Shown one piece after another: positions 6,757 to 12,802 of a stretch of DNA of 13,504 bases. How positions within the stretch are numbered: the stretch's first letter is position 1; every line of letters begins with the position of its first letter. This DNA is from an uncultured Burkholderiales bacterium. GTDB taxonomy: Bacteria; Pseudomonadota; Gammaproteobacteria; Burkholderiales; Burkholderiaceae_F. The notes beneath the pieces were generated by a model. That model worked only from the letters and a program-made list of their open reading frames with translations, ran no database searches and was not told the origin of the DNA. The DNA lies in the NCBI GenBank assembly GCA_903871435.1, contig CAIQGU010000076.1, positions 1-13,504 on the forward strand, written 5' to 3'. The position numbers were made by a program, and so were the translations under genes.

Positions 6757-8196
6757 ATGAGCAAGAACGATTCCCGCCGCGATTTCCTGCTGGGAGCCGG
6801 CTACGGCCTCGGCGGCCTTGCCCTGTCCGGCATGCTGCCGGGTGGCGGCATGATTTCCGCGGTCTCCGCCGCGGTCCTCGACGATCCGCTGGCGCCCAAG
6901 GCGCCGATGTTTCCCGCCAAGGCCAAGGCGGTGATCTGGCTGCACATGGCCGGCGCACCCAGCACCCTCGACCTGTTCGACTACAAGCCTGAACTGGTGA
7001 AGCTGCACGGCCAGCCGCTGCCGGATTCCTTCGCCAAGAATCTCAAGACCGCGACCGATGGCGGCGTCGGGGCCCTGTACGCGACCAAGCGCACCTGGAA
7101 GCAGTACGGCGAGAGTGGCGCCTGGTTTTCCGACCTGCTGCCCAATCTGGCCGAGCGGGCAGACGACATCTGCTTCCTCAAGGGCAGCAAGACCGAAGGC
7201 AGCACCCACGTGATCTCCTCGCTCAAGCTGCACACCAGTGGTCTGGTACCCGGGCGCCCGGCACTCGGCGCCTGGGTCCAGTACGGGCTGGGCTCCGCCA
7301 ATCCGGACCTGCCCGGCTTCATCGTGCTGGCCAACGGTAAGAGTGGTGGCGGCGGCGGGCGTGGCCAGGTGATCTGGAGCTCGGGCTTCCTCCCGGCGGT
7401 CTATCAGGGTACGGCCTTCCGCCAGGGCGACTCGCCGATCCTGAACCTGGCACGTCCCGGCCTGGAAAGCGACGGTGAGCAGCGTGGCACCCTCGATCTG
7501 ATCAAGCAGCTCAACCAGCATCTGGCTGCGCAGCGGCCGGGTGACAGCGAGCTGGAGGCGCGCGCGCGCTCCTATGACCTGGCCTACCGCATGCAGACCA
7601 CCGCCCCCGAAGCGGTGGACCTGAGCAAGGAATCCGCCGCCACCAAGGAAGCCTATGGCGTCGGCGATGCGGCCACCAATGACTATGCGGTCAATCTGCT
7701 GCGCGCGCGGCGCCTGATCGAACGAGGCGTGCGCTTCGTCCACGTGATCTCGGGTTCGCCCGACGACAAGCAACCGGACTGGGACGCGCACCGCGAGATC
7801 GAGAAGAACCACGCCCTGATGGCGCGCCTGGTGGACAAGCCGATTGCCGCCCTGCTGGCCGACCTCAAGCAGCGCGGCCTGCTCGACAGCACCCTGGTGG
7901 TCTGGACTTCGGAATTCGGCCGCACCCCCTACGGCCAGACCGGCGATGGCCGTGATCACAACCCGTGGGGCTTCACCTCCTGGATTGCCGGCGGCGGCAT
8001 CAAGGCCGGAACCACCCACGGATCGACTGACGAGATCGGCCTGCGGGCGGCGAGCGGCATCGTGGACACCTACGATCTCCAGGCCACCCTGCTGCACCAG
8101 CTCGGGCTGGACCATCGCCAGCTCACCTTCCAGTACCAGGGACGATCGGAGCGCGCTACCACCGTGTTTGGCGAGGTCGTCAAAGAGATCATCTGA
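6757..8196 (+). CDS. DUF1501 protein, Tat-exported, alkaline-phosphatase/sulfatase-like fold
   Basis: This is a 479-residue protein. The N-terminus has SRRDFLLGAG followed by a Gly/Leu-rich stretch, a twin-arginine signal, so it is probably exported folded. Family hallmarks are WLHMAGAPSTLDLFDYKPEL near residue 65, WTSEFGRTPYGQ near 385, and GRDHNPWGFTSWIAGGG near 400. DUF1501 is grouped with the alkaline phosphatase/sulfatase superfamily, so the Asp/His residues here may bind metal. No activity has been firmly assigned to the family. GAGGA (6743-6747) lies 9 nt before the ATG. The gene is 26 nt after the DUF1549/1553 gene, and the pairing of the two is typical. Confidence 0.92.
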   Translation: MSKNDSRRDFLLGAGYGLGGLALSGMLPGGGMISAVSAAVLDDPLAPKAPMFPAKAKAVIWLHMAGAPSTLDLFDYKPELVKLHGQPLPDSFAKNLKTATDGGVGALYATKRTWKQYGESGAWFSDLLPNLAERADDICFLKGSKTEGSTHVISSLKLHTSGLVPGRPALGAWVQYGLGSANPDLPGFIVLANGKSGGGGGRGQVIWSSGFLPAVYQGTAFRQGDSPILNLARPGLESDGEQRGTLDLIKQLNQHLAAQRPGDSELEARARSYDLAYRMQTTAPEAVDLSKESAATKEAYGVGDAATNDYAVNLLRARRLIERGVRFVHVISGSPDDKQPDWDAHREIEKNHALMARLVDKPIAALLADLKQRGLLDSTLVVWTSEFGRTPYGQTGDGRDHNPWGFTSWIAGGGIKAGTTHGSTDEIGLRAASGIVDTYDLQATLLHQLGLDHRQLTFQYQGRSERATTVFGEVVKEII

Positions 8197-8200
8197 AGAC

Positions 8201-8239
8201 CGGCGGGGCGCGGCGGAAAGCCGGCGCCGCGTCCCGCCG
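8201..8239 (+). promoter_or_regulatory. Strong 15-bp hairpin before the cytochrome c'-like gene
   Basis: Bases 8201-8215 pair with 8225-8239 over 15 positions with one G-U pair (8208-8232), leaving a 9-nt loop. No T tract follows, so it is not a standard terminator. It starts 5 nt after the DUF1501 stop and ends 11 nt before the next ATG, where the ribosome binding site should be. It could lower translation or protect the upstream mRNA. Confidence 0.6.
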
Positions 8240-8250
8240 CAATCGACACC

Positions 8251-8634
8251 ATGCACAAGCTGACTGCACCCCTGGTCCTGCTGCTGGCCCTGCAGACCGC
8301 GCCCGTCCTCTGCGACGAGGACGAGATGGACACCGACCTGATGCAGACCATCGACGACACCACCAAGAGCGTCACTTCCAACATCGACCTGCGCAAGAAG
8401 CAGGCGGCCGACGAGGACGCGCATGCACTGCAGAAGCTGCTGTCCCAGGTGGAGGTGTTCTACGAGACGCGCCATGACAAGGCCGATGCCGTGGAATTCG
8501 CGCGGACCAGCCTGGAGATCGCCAATCGCCTGCAGAAGCTGCTGACCGACAAGGATTTCGAGGGCGCGGCGCGCGCGGCCAACGAACTCTCGCGTTCCTG
8601 CCGCTCCTGTCACGACGTGTACAAGCATTCCTGA
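8251..8634 (+). CDS. Cytochrome c'-like periplasmic protein (C-terminal CxxCH), copy 1
   Basis: This 127-residue protein has a Sec signal peptide (LTAPLVLLLALQTAPVLC) and a predicted all-helical body. A single haem motif CRSCH (C117, C120, H121) is followed by DVYKHS at the very C-terminus. That placement, the CxxCHxxY pattern and the length fit class II cytochromes (cytochrome c' / four-helix bundle). The substitution pattern for an axial Met was not determined. C21 lies at the signal end, but the residue before it is Leu, so it is not a good lipobox. No clear Shine-Dalgarno precedes the ATG; a strong hairpin ends 11 nt upstream. The likely role is electron transfer or ligand binding for the DUF1549/DUF1501 partners. 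Confidence 0.82.
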   Translation: MHKLTAPLVLLLALQTAPVLCDEDEMDTDLMQTIDDTTKSVTSNIDLRKKQAADEDAHALQKLLSQVEVFYETRHDKADAVEFARTSLEIANRLQKLLTDKDFEGAARAANELSRSCRSCHDVYKHS

Positions 8635-8635
8635 G

Positions 8636-9040
8636 GTGGGCGAGCGTCTGCGGGTCCCCGTGCGGCTGGGGCTGCTGTTCGCTGCGGCACTTGTCGTGCT
8701 CCCGGCACGCGCGCAGAGCGTGCTGGAATTCGACCGCTGGATGCAGCAGATCGACCGCCACAGCCAGGACGTGCTGCGTCACATCCAGCGCAGGGACGAT
8801 GCCGCCGCGTTGGCCGACGCGCGCGAACTGGCCGCGCTGTATCGCAGGATGGAGGATTTCTACCAGCAGCGTGGCCATGCCGATGACGCCGTACTGGCTT
8901 CATTCGTCGGGCGCGATCAGGCCGAGCAGGCGGCAAGCGCATTGGCGTCGCGGCGCTACGACGAGGCCTACGCCCAGGCCAGTGCCCTGGCACGCGACTG
9001 CCGCAACTGCCATATCCAGTACAAGCCGATGCGCCCCTGA
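8636..9040 (+). CDS. Cytochrome c'-like periplasmic protein (C-terminal CxxCH), copy 2
   Basis: This 134-residue protein starts with GTG one base after the stop of copy 1, which implies translational coupling. A second GTG at 8660 is an alternative start just before the hydrophobic core. The signal peptide is RLGLLFAAALVVLPARA. The helical body has SVLEFDRWMQQIDRHSQDVL and ELAALYRRMEDFY, and the haem motif CRNCH (C122, C125, H126) is followed by IQYKPMRP. Overall plan, length and CxxCHxxYK ending match copy 1, though sequence similarity elsewhere is low. The pair could be an old duplication forming a heterodimer, as cytochromes c' often dimerise. This last point is inference. Confidence 0.8.
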   Translation: MGERLRVPVRLGLLFAAALVVLPARAQSVLEFDRWMQQIDRHSQDVLRHIQRRDDAAALADARELAALYRRMEDFYQQRGHADDAVLASFVGRDQAEQAASALASRRYDEAYAQASALARDCRNCHIQYKPMRP

Positions 9041-9085
9041 GCCGCGCGCGTCATTCCCTTTTCATCCCCACAGGAGTGTTCCGCC

Positions 9086-9856
9086 ATGTCGTTCCGCCCC
9101 CCCCTCTGCAGCGCCCGTCCGGCGCCGTCCGGCCGCTTGCGGCGCAGCCCGGCCCTGGTCCTGCTGGGCTGCCTGATCCTGCCGCTGCCGGGGCTCGCCC
9201 AGCAGGCCGCCCCCGCTGCCGGGGCTGCCGCGCCAGCAGCGGCCGACCCAAAGGCACCACCGCCACCCGCCAGTTTCTTCGTCACCAGTGCCGGTCCCGG
9301 CAAGGGCGCCGATCTGGGGGGACTGGCCGGGGCCGACGCCCATTGCCGGGCACTGGCTGCGGCGGCAGGCAATCCGCGCAAGGAGTGGTACGCCTACCTG
9401 AGCACCCCGGCCCGCGACGGCAAACCGGTGGTCAATGCCCGCGACCGGATCGGCAATGGTCCCTGGACCAACACCCGCGGTGCCGTGGTCGCCAAGGACC
9501 TGAGCCACCTGCATGGCGACACCCTGGATCTGGCCCGTCTCGGCAACAACCTGTCGCGCACCACCGTGCTGACCGAACGCAACGAGCCGATCAAGGGCGC
9601 TGGTGACCAGCCCAACCAGCACGACATCCTGACCGGATCCCTGCCGGATGGGCGCGCCTACAGCGATGGCGCCGACCATACCTGTTCGGACTACACCAGC
9701 AGCGCTGCCGAGGGCAGCGTGCAGGTCGGGCACTTCGATCGTACCGGGGGCGGCAACACCTCCTGGAACTCGGCCCATCCCAGCCGCGGTTGCAGTCAGG
9801 AAAAGCTGGTCGGAACCGGTGGGGCAGGGCTGTTCTACTGCTTTGCCCGCGACTAG
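9086..9856 (+). CDS. Secreted C-type-lectin-fold (DUF1554-like) protein
   Basis: This 256-residue protein has a CAGGAG 9 nt upstream of its start. The signal peptide (about 20-39) ends GLAQQ. An LLGC within it (C29) could instead serve as a lipobox. An Ala/Pro linker (40-62) leads to a domain at 64-256 opening FFVTSAGPGKGADLGGLAGA and containing HCRALAAAAG, WYAYLST, NARDRIGNGPW and HDILTGSLPDGRAY, and closing GGAGLFYCFARD. Cysteines C87, C200, C236 and C252 could form two disulfides, as in C-type-lectin folds. Family members are annotated as lectins, but carbohydrate binding is not shown for them in general. It is the last gene of the operon; its stop codon sits in the loop of the terminator. 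It probably acts as a surface or periplasmic binding protein for the module. Confidence 0.82.
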   Translation: MSFRPPLCSARPAPSGRLRRSPALVLLGCLILPLPGLAQQAAPAAGAAAPAAADPKAPPPPASFFVTSAGPGKGADLGGLAGADAHCRALAAAAGNPRKEWYAYLSTPARDGKPVVNARDRIGNGPWTNTRGAVVAKDLSHLHGDTLDLARLGNNLSRTTVLTERNEPIKGAGDQPNQHDILTGSLPDGRAYSDGADHTCSDYTSSAAEGSVQVGHFDRTGGGNTSWNSAHPSRGCSQEKLVGTGGAGLFYCFARD

Positions 9857-9875
9857 CGCGGCAAATTCCATTTTT
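9842..9875 (+). terminator. Terminator of the DUF1549/DUF1501 operon
   Basis: TTTGCC (9842-9847) pairs with GGCAAA (9860-9865). After one bulged C the stem continues GCG (9849-9851) with CGC (9857-9859), leaving the loop ACTAG, which contains the TAG stop codon of the lectin-like gene. TTCCATTTTT follows. Bases 9838-9847 can alternatively pair over 10 bp with GGCAAAGCAG at 9876-9885. Confidence 0.65.
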
Positions 9876-9919
9876 GGCAAAGCAGCGCAGTCTTTATTCG
9901 TTCACGCACGGTCGAGGCG

Positions 9920-9930
9920 CTCCTAAGCTG
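9920..9930 (+). promoter_or_regulatory. 11-mer shared with the encapsulin promoter
   Basis: CTCCTAAGCTG differs at one position from CTCCTTAGCTG at 11809-11819 in the encapsulin promoter. Each lies about 55-65 bp before a start codon of the sulfur locus. ATTGGTGGC also occurs near both (9936-9944 and 11784-11792). The XRE protein encoded at 11492 is a candidate binder. No convincing sigma-70 promoter could be fixed in this region, although TTGGCA at 9874-9879 is a good -35 match. Confidence 0.4.
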
Positions 9931-9985
9931 CAGGTATTGGTGGCTGCCGCCATCAGCGTCGGTGATTCGCATGGAGAAAGCAACG

Positions 9986-10513
9986 ATGTCCACCCTGAGT
10001 ATCGGTCGCGGTGCCGCGCCGGCCGCCGTCAACAGCCCCGCTGCGCCGGTATCCTCGTCGCCTGGCGGCCTGCCCGAGGTTCTGCTCGAGGCGCGCCGGC
10101 TGGCTGCTGAGCAAGGTTTGCCCTATGCCGGCAGCGTCTCGCCGGTCGAGGCCTGGCAACTGGTGCAGGACGGTGCCGCCAGTCTGGTGGACGTGCGTTC
10201 ACCGGAAGAACTCACCTTCGTCGGCCGGGTACCGGGGGTGCGTAATGTCGCCTGGGCCAGTGGCACCTCGCTGACCCGCAATCCACGCTTCGTGAAGGAA
10301 CTGGAAAGCCGCGCCGGGGGCCGCTCGGCCGTGCTGCTGCTGCTGTGCCGCAGCGGCAAGCGCTCCGCCGAGGCCGCTGCAGCGGCGACCAAGGCCGGCT
10401 TCGCGCAGGTCTTCAACGTCCGTGAAGGTTTTGAAGGGGATCTGGACGCCAGCCAGCAGCGCGGTGCGCTGGGCGGCTGGCGCCACTACGGGCTGCCCTG
10501 GCAGCAGGATTGA
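9986..10513 (+). CDS. Cytoplasmic single-domain rhodanese (sulfurtransferase)
   Basis: This is a 175-residue protein. I start it at ATG 9986, since GGAGAAAG (9973-9980) is well placed; GTG 9962 and ATG 9971 are in-frame alternatives. There is no signal peptide. Residues 1-30 are Ala/Pro/Ser rich and probably disordered. The rhodanese domain covers about 50-170 with ASLVDVRSPEEL and the intact active-site loop CRSGKRS (C121), and a tail GWRHYGLPWQQD. The family carries sulfane sulfur as a persulfide on the loop Cys. It lies 4 nt before the serine acetyltransferase gene, in a locus with a cysteine desulfurase and an encapsulin. It probably accepts or releases sulfur from the stored pool; the donor and acceptor are not known. 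Confidence 0.9.
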   Translation: MSTLSIGRGAAPAAVNSPAAPVSSSPGGLPEVLLEARRLAAEQGLPYAGSVSPVEAWQLVQDGAASLVDVRSPEELTFVGRVPGVRNVAWASGTSLTRNPRFVKELESRAGGRSAVLLLLCRSGKRSAEAAAAATKAGFAQVFNVREGFEGDLDASQQRGALGGWRHYGLPWQQD

Positions 10514-10517
10514 GCGC

Positions 10518-11495
10518 ATGCCAGGCGATCTCCGCAATCCCGCACCCGCGGGGCATTCTCCGGCCGACCAGACCGGCTCGCTGCAGTGGCCGCTGCACGA
10601 AGTGGTAGCCGAACTGCACGCCGCCCGCAACGACTGGCGCGCTGCCCAGCACCGCGAGGCCGAACCGGGCAGTCGCGAACTGCCCTCACGCGAGGTGCTG
10701 ACCACGGTCACCCACGATCTGCGCGGCGCGCTGTTTCCCTTGCGCCTCGGGCCGGCCGATCTGCCGCCGGCCAGCGAGGACAGCTTTGTCGGCTTCACCC
10801 TCGACCGCGCCCTCAATATCCTGCTCGGCCAAGTCCGCCTGGAGCTGCGCTTCACGCGCCGCCACGAGGCCGCCGAGGGGCCGGCGCTGGAAGTCCGGGC
10901 GCGCGAGATCGTGCGCGAATTCGCGCTCCAGCTGCCGGGCATACGGCGCCAGCTCGATCGCGATGTCGAGGCGGCCTATGCCGGTGATCCGGCGGCGCGC
11001 AGCGTCGACGAGATCCTGCTGTGCTACCCGGGCATCGAGGCGGTGATCCATCACCGCATGGCGCACCAGCTGTATCGCCTGGGCGTGCCGCTGCTGGCGC
11101 GCATGGTGGCCGAGATCGCGCATTCGGACACCGGCATCGACATCCACCCGGGCGCCCGGATCGGGACCGGCTTCTTCATCGACCACGGCACCGGCGTAGT
11201 GATCGGCGAGACTGCGGTGATCGGTGAACGGGTGCGCATCTACCAGAACGTCACCCTGGGCGCCAAGCGCTTTGACACCGATGCCAGCGGCGCGCTTGCC
11301 AAGGGCCAGCCGCGCCATCCGATCATCGAGGACCAGGTGGTGATCTACGCCGGCGCCACCCTGCTCGGCCGGATCACCGTGGGACGCGGCTCGGCCATTG
11401 GCGGCAACGTCTGGCTGACCCACAGCGTGCAGGCTGGCAGCGTGGTCACCCAGGCCAGCATTCGACATGAAACCGCCGCTGGAGAGAAATCGTGA
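10518..11495 (+). CDS. epsC: Serine O-acetyltransferase, EpsC/SrpH type
   Basis: This 325-residue enzyme transfers acetyl from acetyl-CoA to L-serine, giving O-acetylserine for cysteine synthesis. The start at 10518 (MPGDLRNPA) follows AGGA by 8 nt and the rhodanese stop by 4 nt; a longer frame from 10422 would overlap the rhodanese. Residues 1-205 form a long helical N-terminal domain. The left-handed beta-helix begins DTGIDIHPGARIGTGFFIDH. Catalytic D222-H223 are present, as are HGTGVVIGETAVIGE, YQNVTLGAKR and R266-H267-P268. The C-terminus (HETAAGEKS) lacks the terminal Ile used by CysE to bind cysteine synthase. Serine acetyltransferase genes also neighbour family 2A encapsulins elsewhere, such as SrpH of Synechococcus. 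It presumably supplies cysteine for the encapsulated desulfurase. No cysteine synthase gene is in the window. Confidence 0.93.
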   Translation: MPGDLRNPAPAGHSPADQTGSLQWPLHEVVAELHAARNDWRAAQHREAEPGSRELPSREVLTTVTHDLRGALFPLRLGPADLPPASEDSFVGFTLDRALNILLGQVRLELRFTRRHEAAEGPALEVRAREIVREFALQLPGIRRQLDRDVEAAYAGDPAARSVDEILLCYPGIEAVIHHRMAHQLYRLGVPLLARMVAEIAHSDTGIDIHPGARIGTGFFIDHGTGVVIGETAVIGERVRIYQNVTLGAKRFDTDASGALAKGQPRHPIIEDQVVIYAGATLLGRITVGRGSAIGGNVWLTHSVQAGSVVTQASIRHETAAGEKS

Positions 11496-11722
11496 GCGCC
11501 ACCTATACCCGTTTCGGTTCGATCGTCCGCGATGCCCGGCGCCGTCAGGGCTGGTCGCAGGAAGTGTTCGCCGAGCGCGCCGACCTCAACCGGTCCTACC
11601 TGGGCGAAATCGAGCGTGGCGACGTGGTGCCCTCGCTGCAGACCCTCGCCAAGCTGGCCGCCGCGCTCGAGGTGCGGCTGTCCGAGCTGATCCAGCGCTG
11701 CGAGCAGGAAAGCCACGCCTGA
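11492..11722 (+). CDS. XRE-family helix-turn-helix regulator
   Basis: This 76-residue protein is essentially one Cro/CI-type DNA-binding domain. The helix-turn-helix is WSQEVFAERADLNRSYLGEI (residues 21-40), followed by ERGDVVPSLQTLAKLAAALE. The GTG start overlaps the acetyltransferase stop (GTGA), and GGAGAG lies 5 nt upstream. There is no sensor domain, although one cysteine (C70) sits near the C-terminus. It is placed between the cysteine-supply genes and the encapsulin genes and faces the encapsulin promoter, so a local regulator of the nanocompartment operon is the natural reading. The operator is not known; candidate sites are the 11-mer pair and the inverted repeat at 11804-11870. Confidence 0.88.
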   Translation: MSATYTRFGSIVRDARRRQGWSQEVFAERADLNRSYLGEIERGDVVPSLQTLAKLAAALEVRLSELIQRCEQESHA

Positions 11723-11723
11723 C

Positions 11724-11743
11724 CGCTGGTTTCCAGCGCTTTT
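11724..11743 (+). terminator. Short terminator after the XRE gene
   Basis: CGCTGG-TTT-CCAGCG is a perfect 6-bp stem with a 3-nt loop, followed by CTTTT, beginning directly after the XRE stop codon. The stem and T run are short, so termination may be partial and some read-through into the encapsulin genes is possible. Confidence 0.55.
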
Positions 11744-11801
11744 CGGCCCCGCCACGCGTGGCCGCAGCCCGCGCACGTGCAGCATTGGTGGCGATAGCCG
11801 G

Positions 11802-11830
11802 TTGAAGTCTCCTTAGCTGTTGTCGATATT
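11802..11830 (+). promoter_or_regulatory. Sigma-70-like promoter of the encapsulin operon
   Basis: TTGAAG (11802-11807) and GATATT (11825-11830) match the -35 and -10 consensus at four of six positions each, with an ideal 17-bp spacer. They lie in a markedly AT-rich patch within very GC-rich DNA. The predicted start near 11837 gives a leader of about 36 nt before the encapsulin ATG. The 11-mer CTCCTTAGCTG lies in the spacer. Confidence 0.55.
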
Positions 11831-11870
11831 TGCTCATACGATTTTTTCATAAAGCCTTCCAGGAGACTTC
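11804..11870. repeat. 10-bp inverted repeat joining -35 region and Shine-Dalgarno
   Basis: GAAGTCTCCT (11804-11813) and AGGAGACTTC (11861-11870) are exact reverse complements. The left arm overlaps the -35 element; the right arm contains the AGGAGA ribosome binding site of the encapsulin gene, 6 nt before its ATG. It could be a pair of operator half-sites, or in read-through RNA a long-range stem hiding the Shine-Dalgarno. Confidence 0.6.
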
Positions 11871-11872
11871 CG

Positions 11873-12802
11873 ATGGCCGACCACCAGGATGTGCAGCTGG
11901 CGCTGGGCGACAACGCCGCCCGCCAGCTTGCCAATGCCACCAAGACCGTCCCGCAGCTTTCGATCATCACGCCGCGCTGGCTCACCCACCTGCTGCAGTG
12001 GCAGCCGGTCGAGGCCGGCATCTACCGGCTCAACAAGGTCAAGAACCCCAATGAGATCCGCGTGGCGTGCTCGCAGCGGGACGAGTCCGAACTGCCGACC
12101 ACCTTTGTCGACTACGAGGAACAGCCGCGCGAATACTTCCTCAACGCGGTCACCACCGTGCTGGACGTACACACTCGGGTGTCGGACCTGTATTCCAGCC
12201 CGCACGACCAGATCAAGGAACAGCTGCGCCTGACCGTCGAGATCATCAAGGAACGCCAGGAGAGCGAGCTGATCAACAGCCCGGACTACGGCCTGCTGGC
12301 CAACGTCGCCGAGCAGCAGCGCATCACCACCCTGACCGGCGCGCCCACCCCGGACGATCTGGACGACCTGATCACCAAGGTGTGGAAGGAGCCCGGCTTC
12401 TTCCTGACCCATCCGCAGGCGATTGCCGCGTTCGGCCGCGAGTGCACCCGGCGCGGCGTCCCGCCGCCCACCGTCAGCCTGTTCGGTTCGCAATTCCTGA
12501 CCTGGCGCGGCATCCCGCTGATCCCGTCGGACAAGGTGCCGGTGGCCGATGGCAGGACCAAGATCATCCTGCTGCGCACCGGCGAGAGCCGTCGCGGCGT
12601 GGTCGGCCTGTTCCAGCCGGGACTGGCCGGAGAGCAGAGCCCGGGGCTGTCGGTGCGCTTCATGGGCATCAACCGCAATGCCATCGCGTCCTACCTGATC
12701 TCGCTGTATTGCTCGCTCGCGGTGCTGTCCGATGACGCCATTGCGGTCCTCGATGACGTGGAGATCGGCAAGTACCATGACTACCCCGACACCTACAAGT
12801 GA
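11873..12802 (+). CDS. srpI: Family 2A encapsulin shell protein (SrpI type)
   Basis: This 309-residue HK97-fold protein self-assembles into an icosahedral protein shell in the cytoplasm. It has the family 2A N-terminal arm with PQLSIITPRWLTHLLQW (27-43) and IYRLNKVKN. The spine helix region is YSSPHDQIKEQLRLTVEIIK (107-126), followed by SELINSPDYGLL. QFLTWRGIPLIPSDKVP (207-223) and RTGESRRGVVGLFQPGLAGE (235-254) lie in the later core, and the C-terminal hydrophobic stretch is NAIASYLISLYCSLAVLSDD. At 309 residues it is the right length for family 2A and lacks the cyclic-nucleotide-binding insert of family 2B. AGGAGA lies 6 nt before the ATG. The downstream desulfurase overlaps it by 26 bp, the known shell-cargo pairing. 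Confidence 0.95.
   Translation: MADHQDVQLALGDNAARQLANATKTVPQLSIITPRWLTHLLQWQPVEAGIYRLNKVKNPNEIRVACSQRDESELPTTFVDYEEQPREYFLNAVTTVLDVHTRVSDLYSSPHDQIKEQLRLTVEIIKERQESELINSPDYGLLANVAEQQRITTLTGAPTPDDLDDLITKVWKEPGFFLTHPQAIAAFGRECTRRGVPPPTVSLFGSQFLTWRGIPLIPSDKVPVADGRTKIILLRTGESRRGVVGLFQPGLAGEQSPGLSVRFMGINRNAIASYLISLYCSLAVLSDDAIAVLDDVEIGKYHDYPDTYK

Noticed and set aside
8296..8313. Lipoprotein box at the end of the first cytochrome signal peptide (PVLC)
   Set aside because: The residue before the Cys is Leu rather than Ala, Gly or Ser, so signal peptidase II processing is unlikely.
6718..8628. Minus-strand open frame of 636 codons opposite the DUF1501 gene
   Set aside because: Mirror of the real coding frame; no motif, no ribosome binding site of note, and it crosses two sense genes and the 8201 hairpin.
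9875..9890. Third sigma-54-like element (TGGCAAAGCAGCGCA) before the rhodanese gene
   Set aside because: The spacing between GG and GC is one base too short for a functional -24/-12 promoter, and the sequence is explained by the inverted repeat at the terminator.
10422..10517. Upstream start for the serine acetyltransferase
   Set aside because: It overlaps the conserved end of the rhodanese by about 90 bp; ATG 10518 is well spaced from AGGA and directly follows the rhodanese stop.
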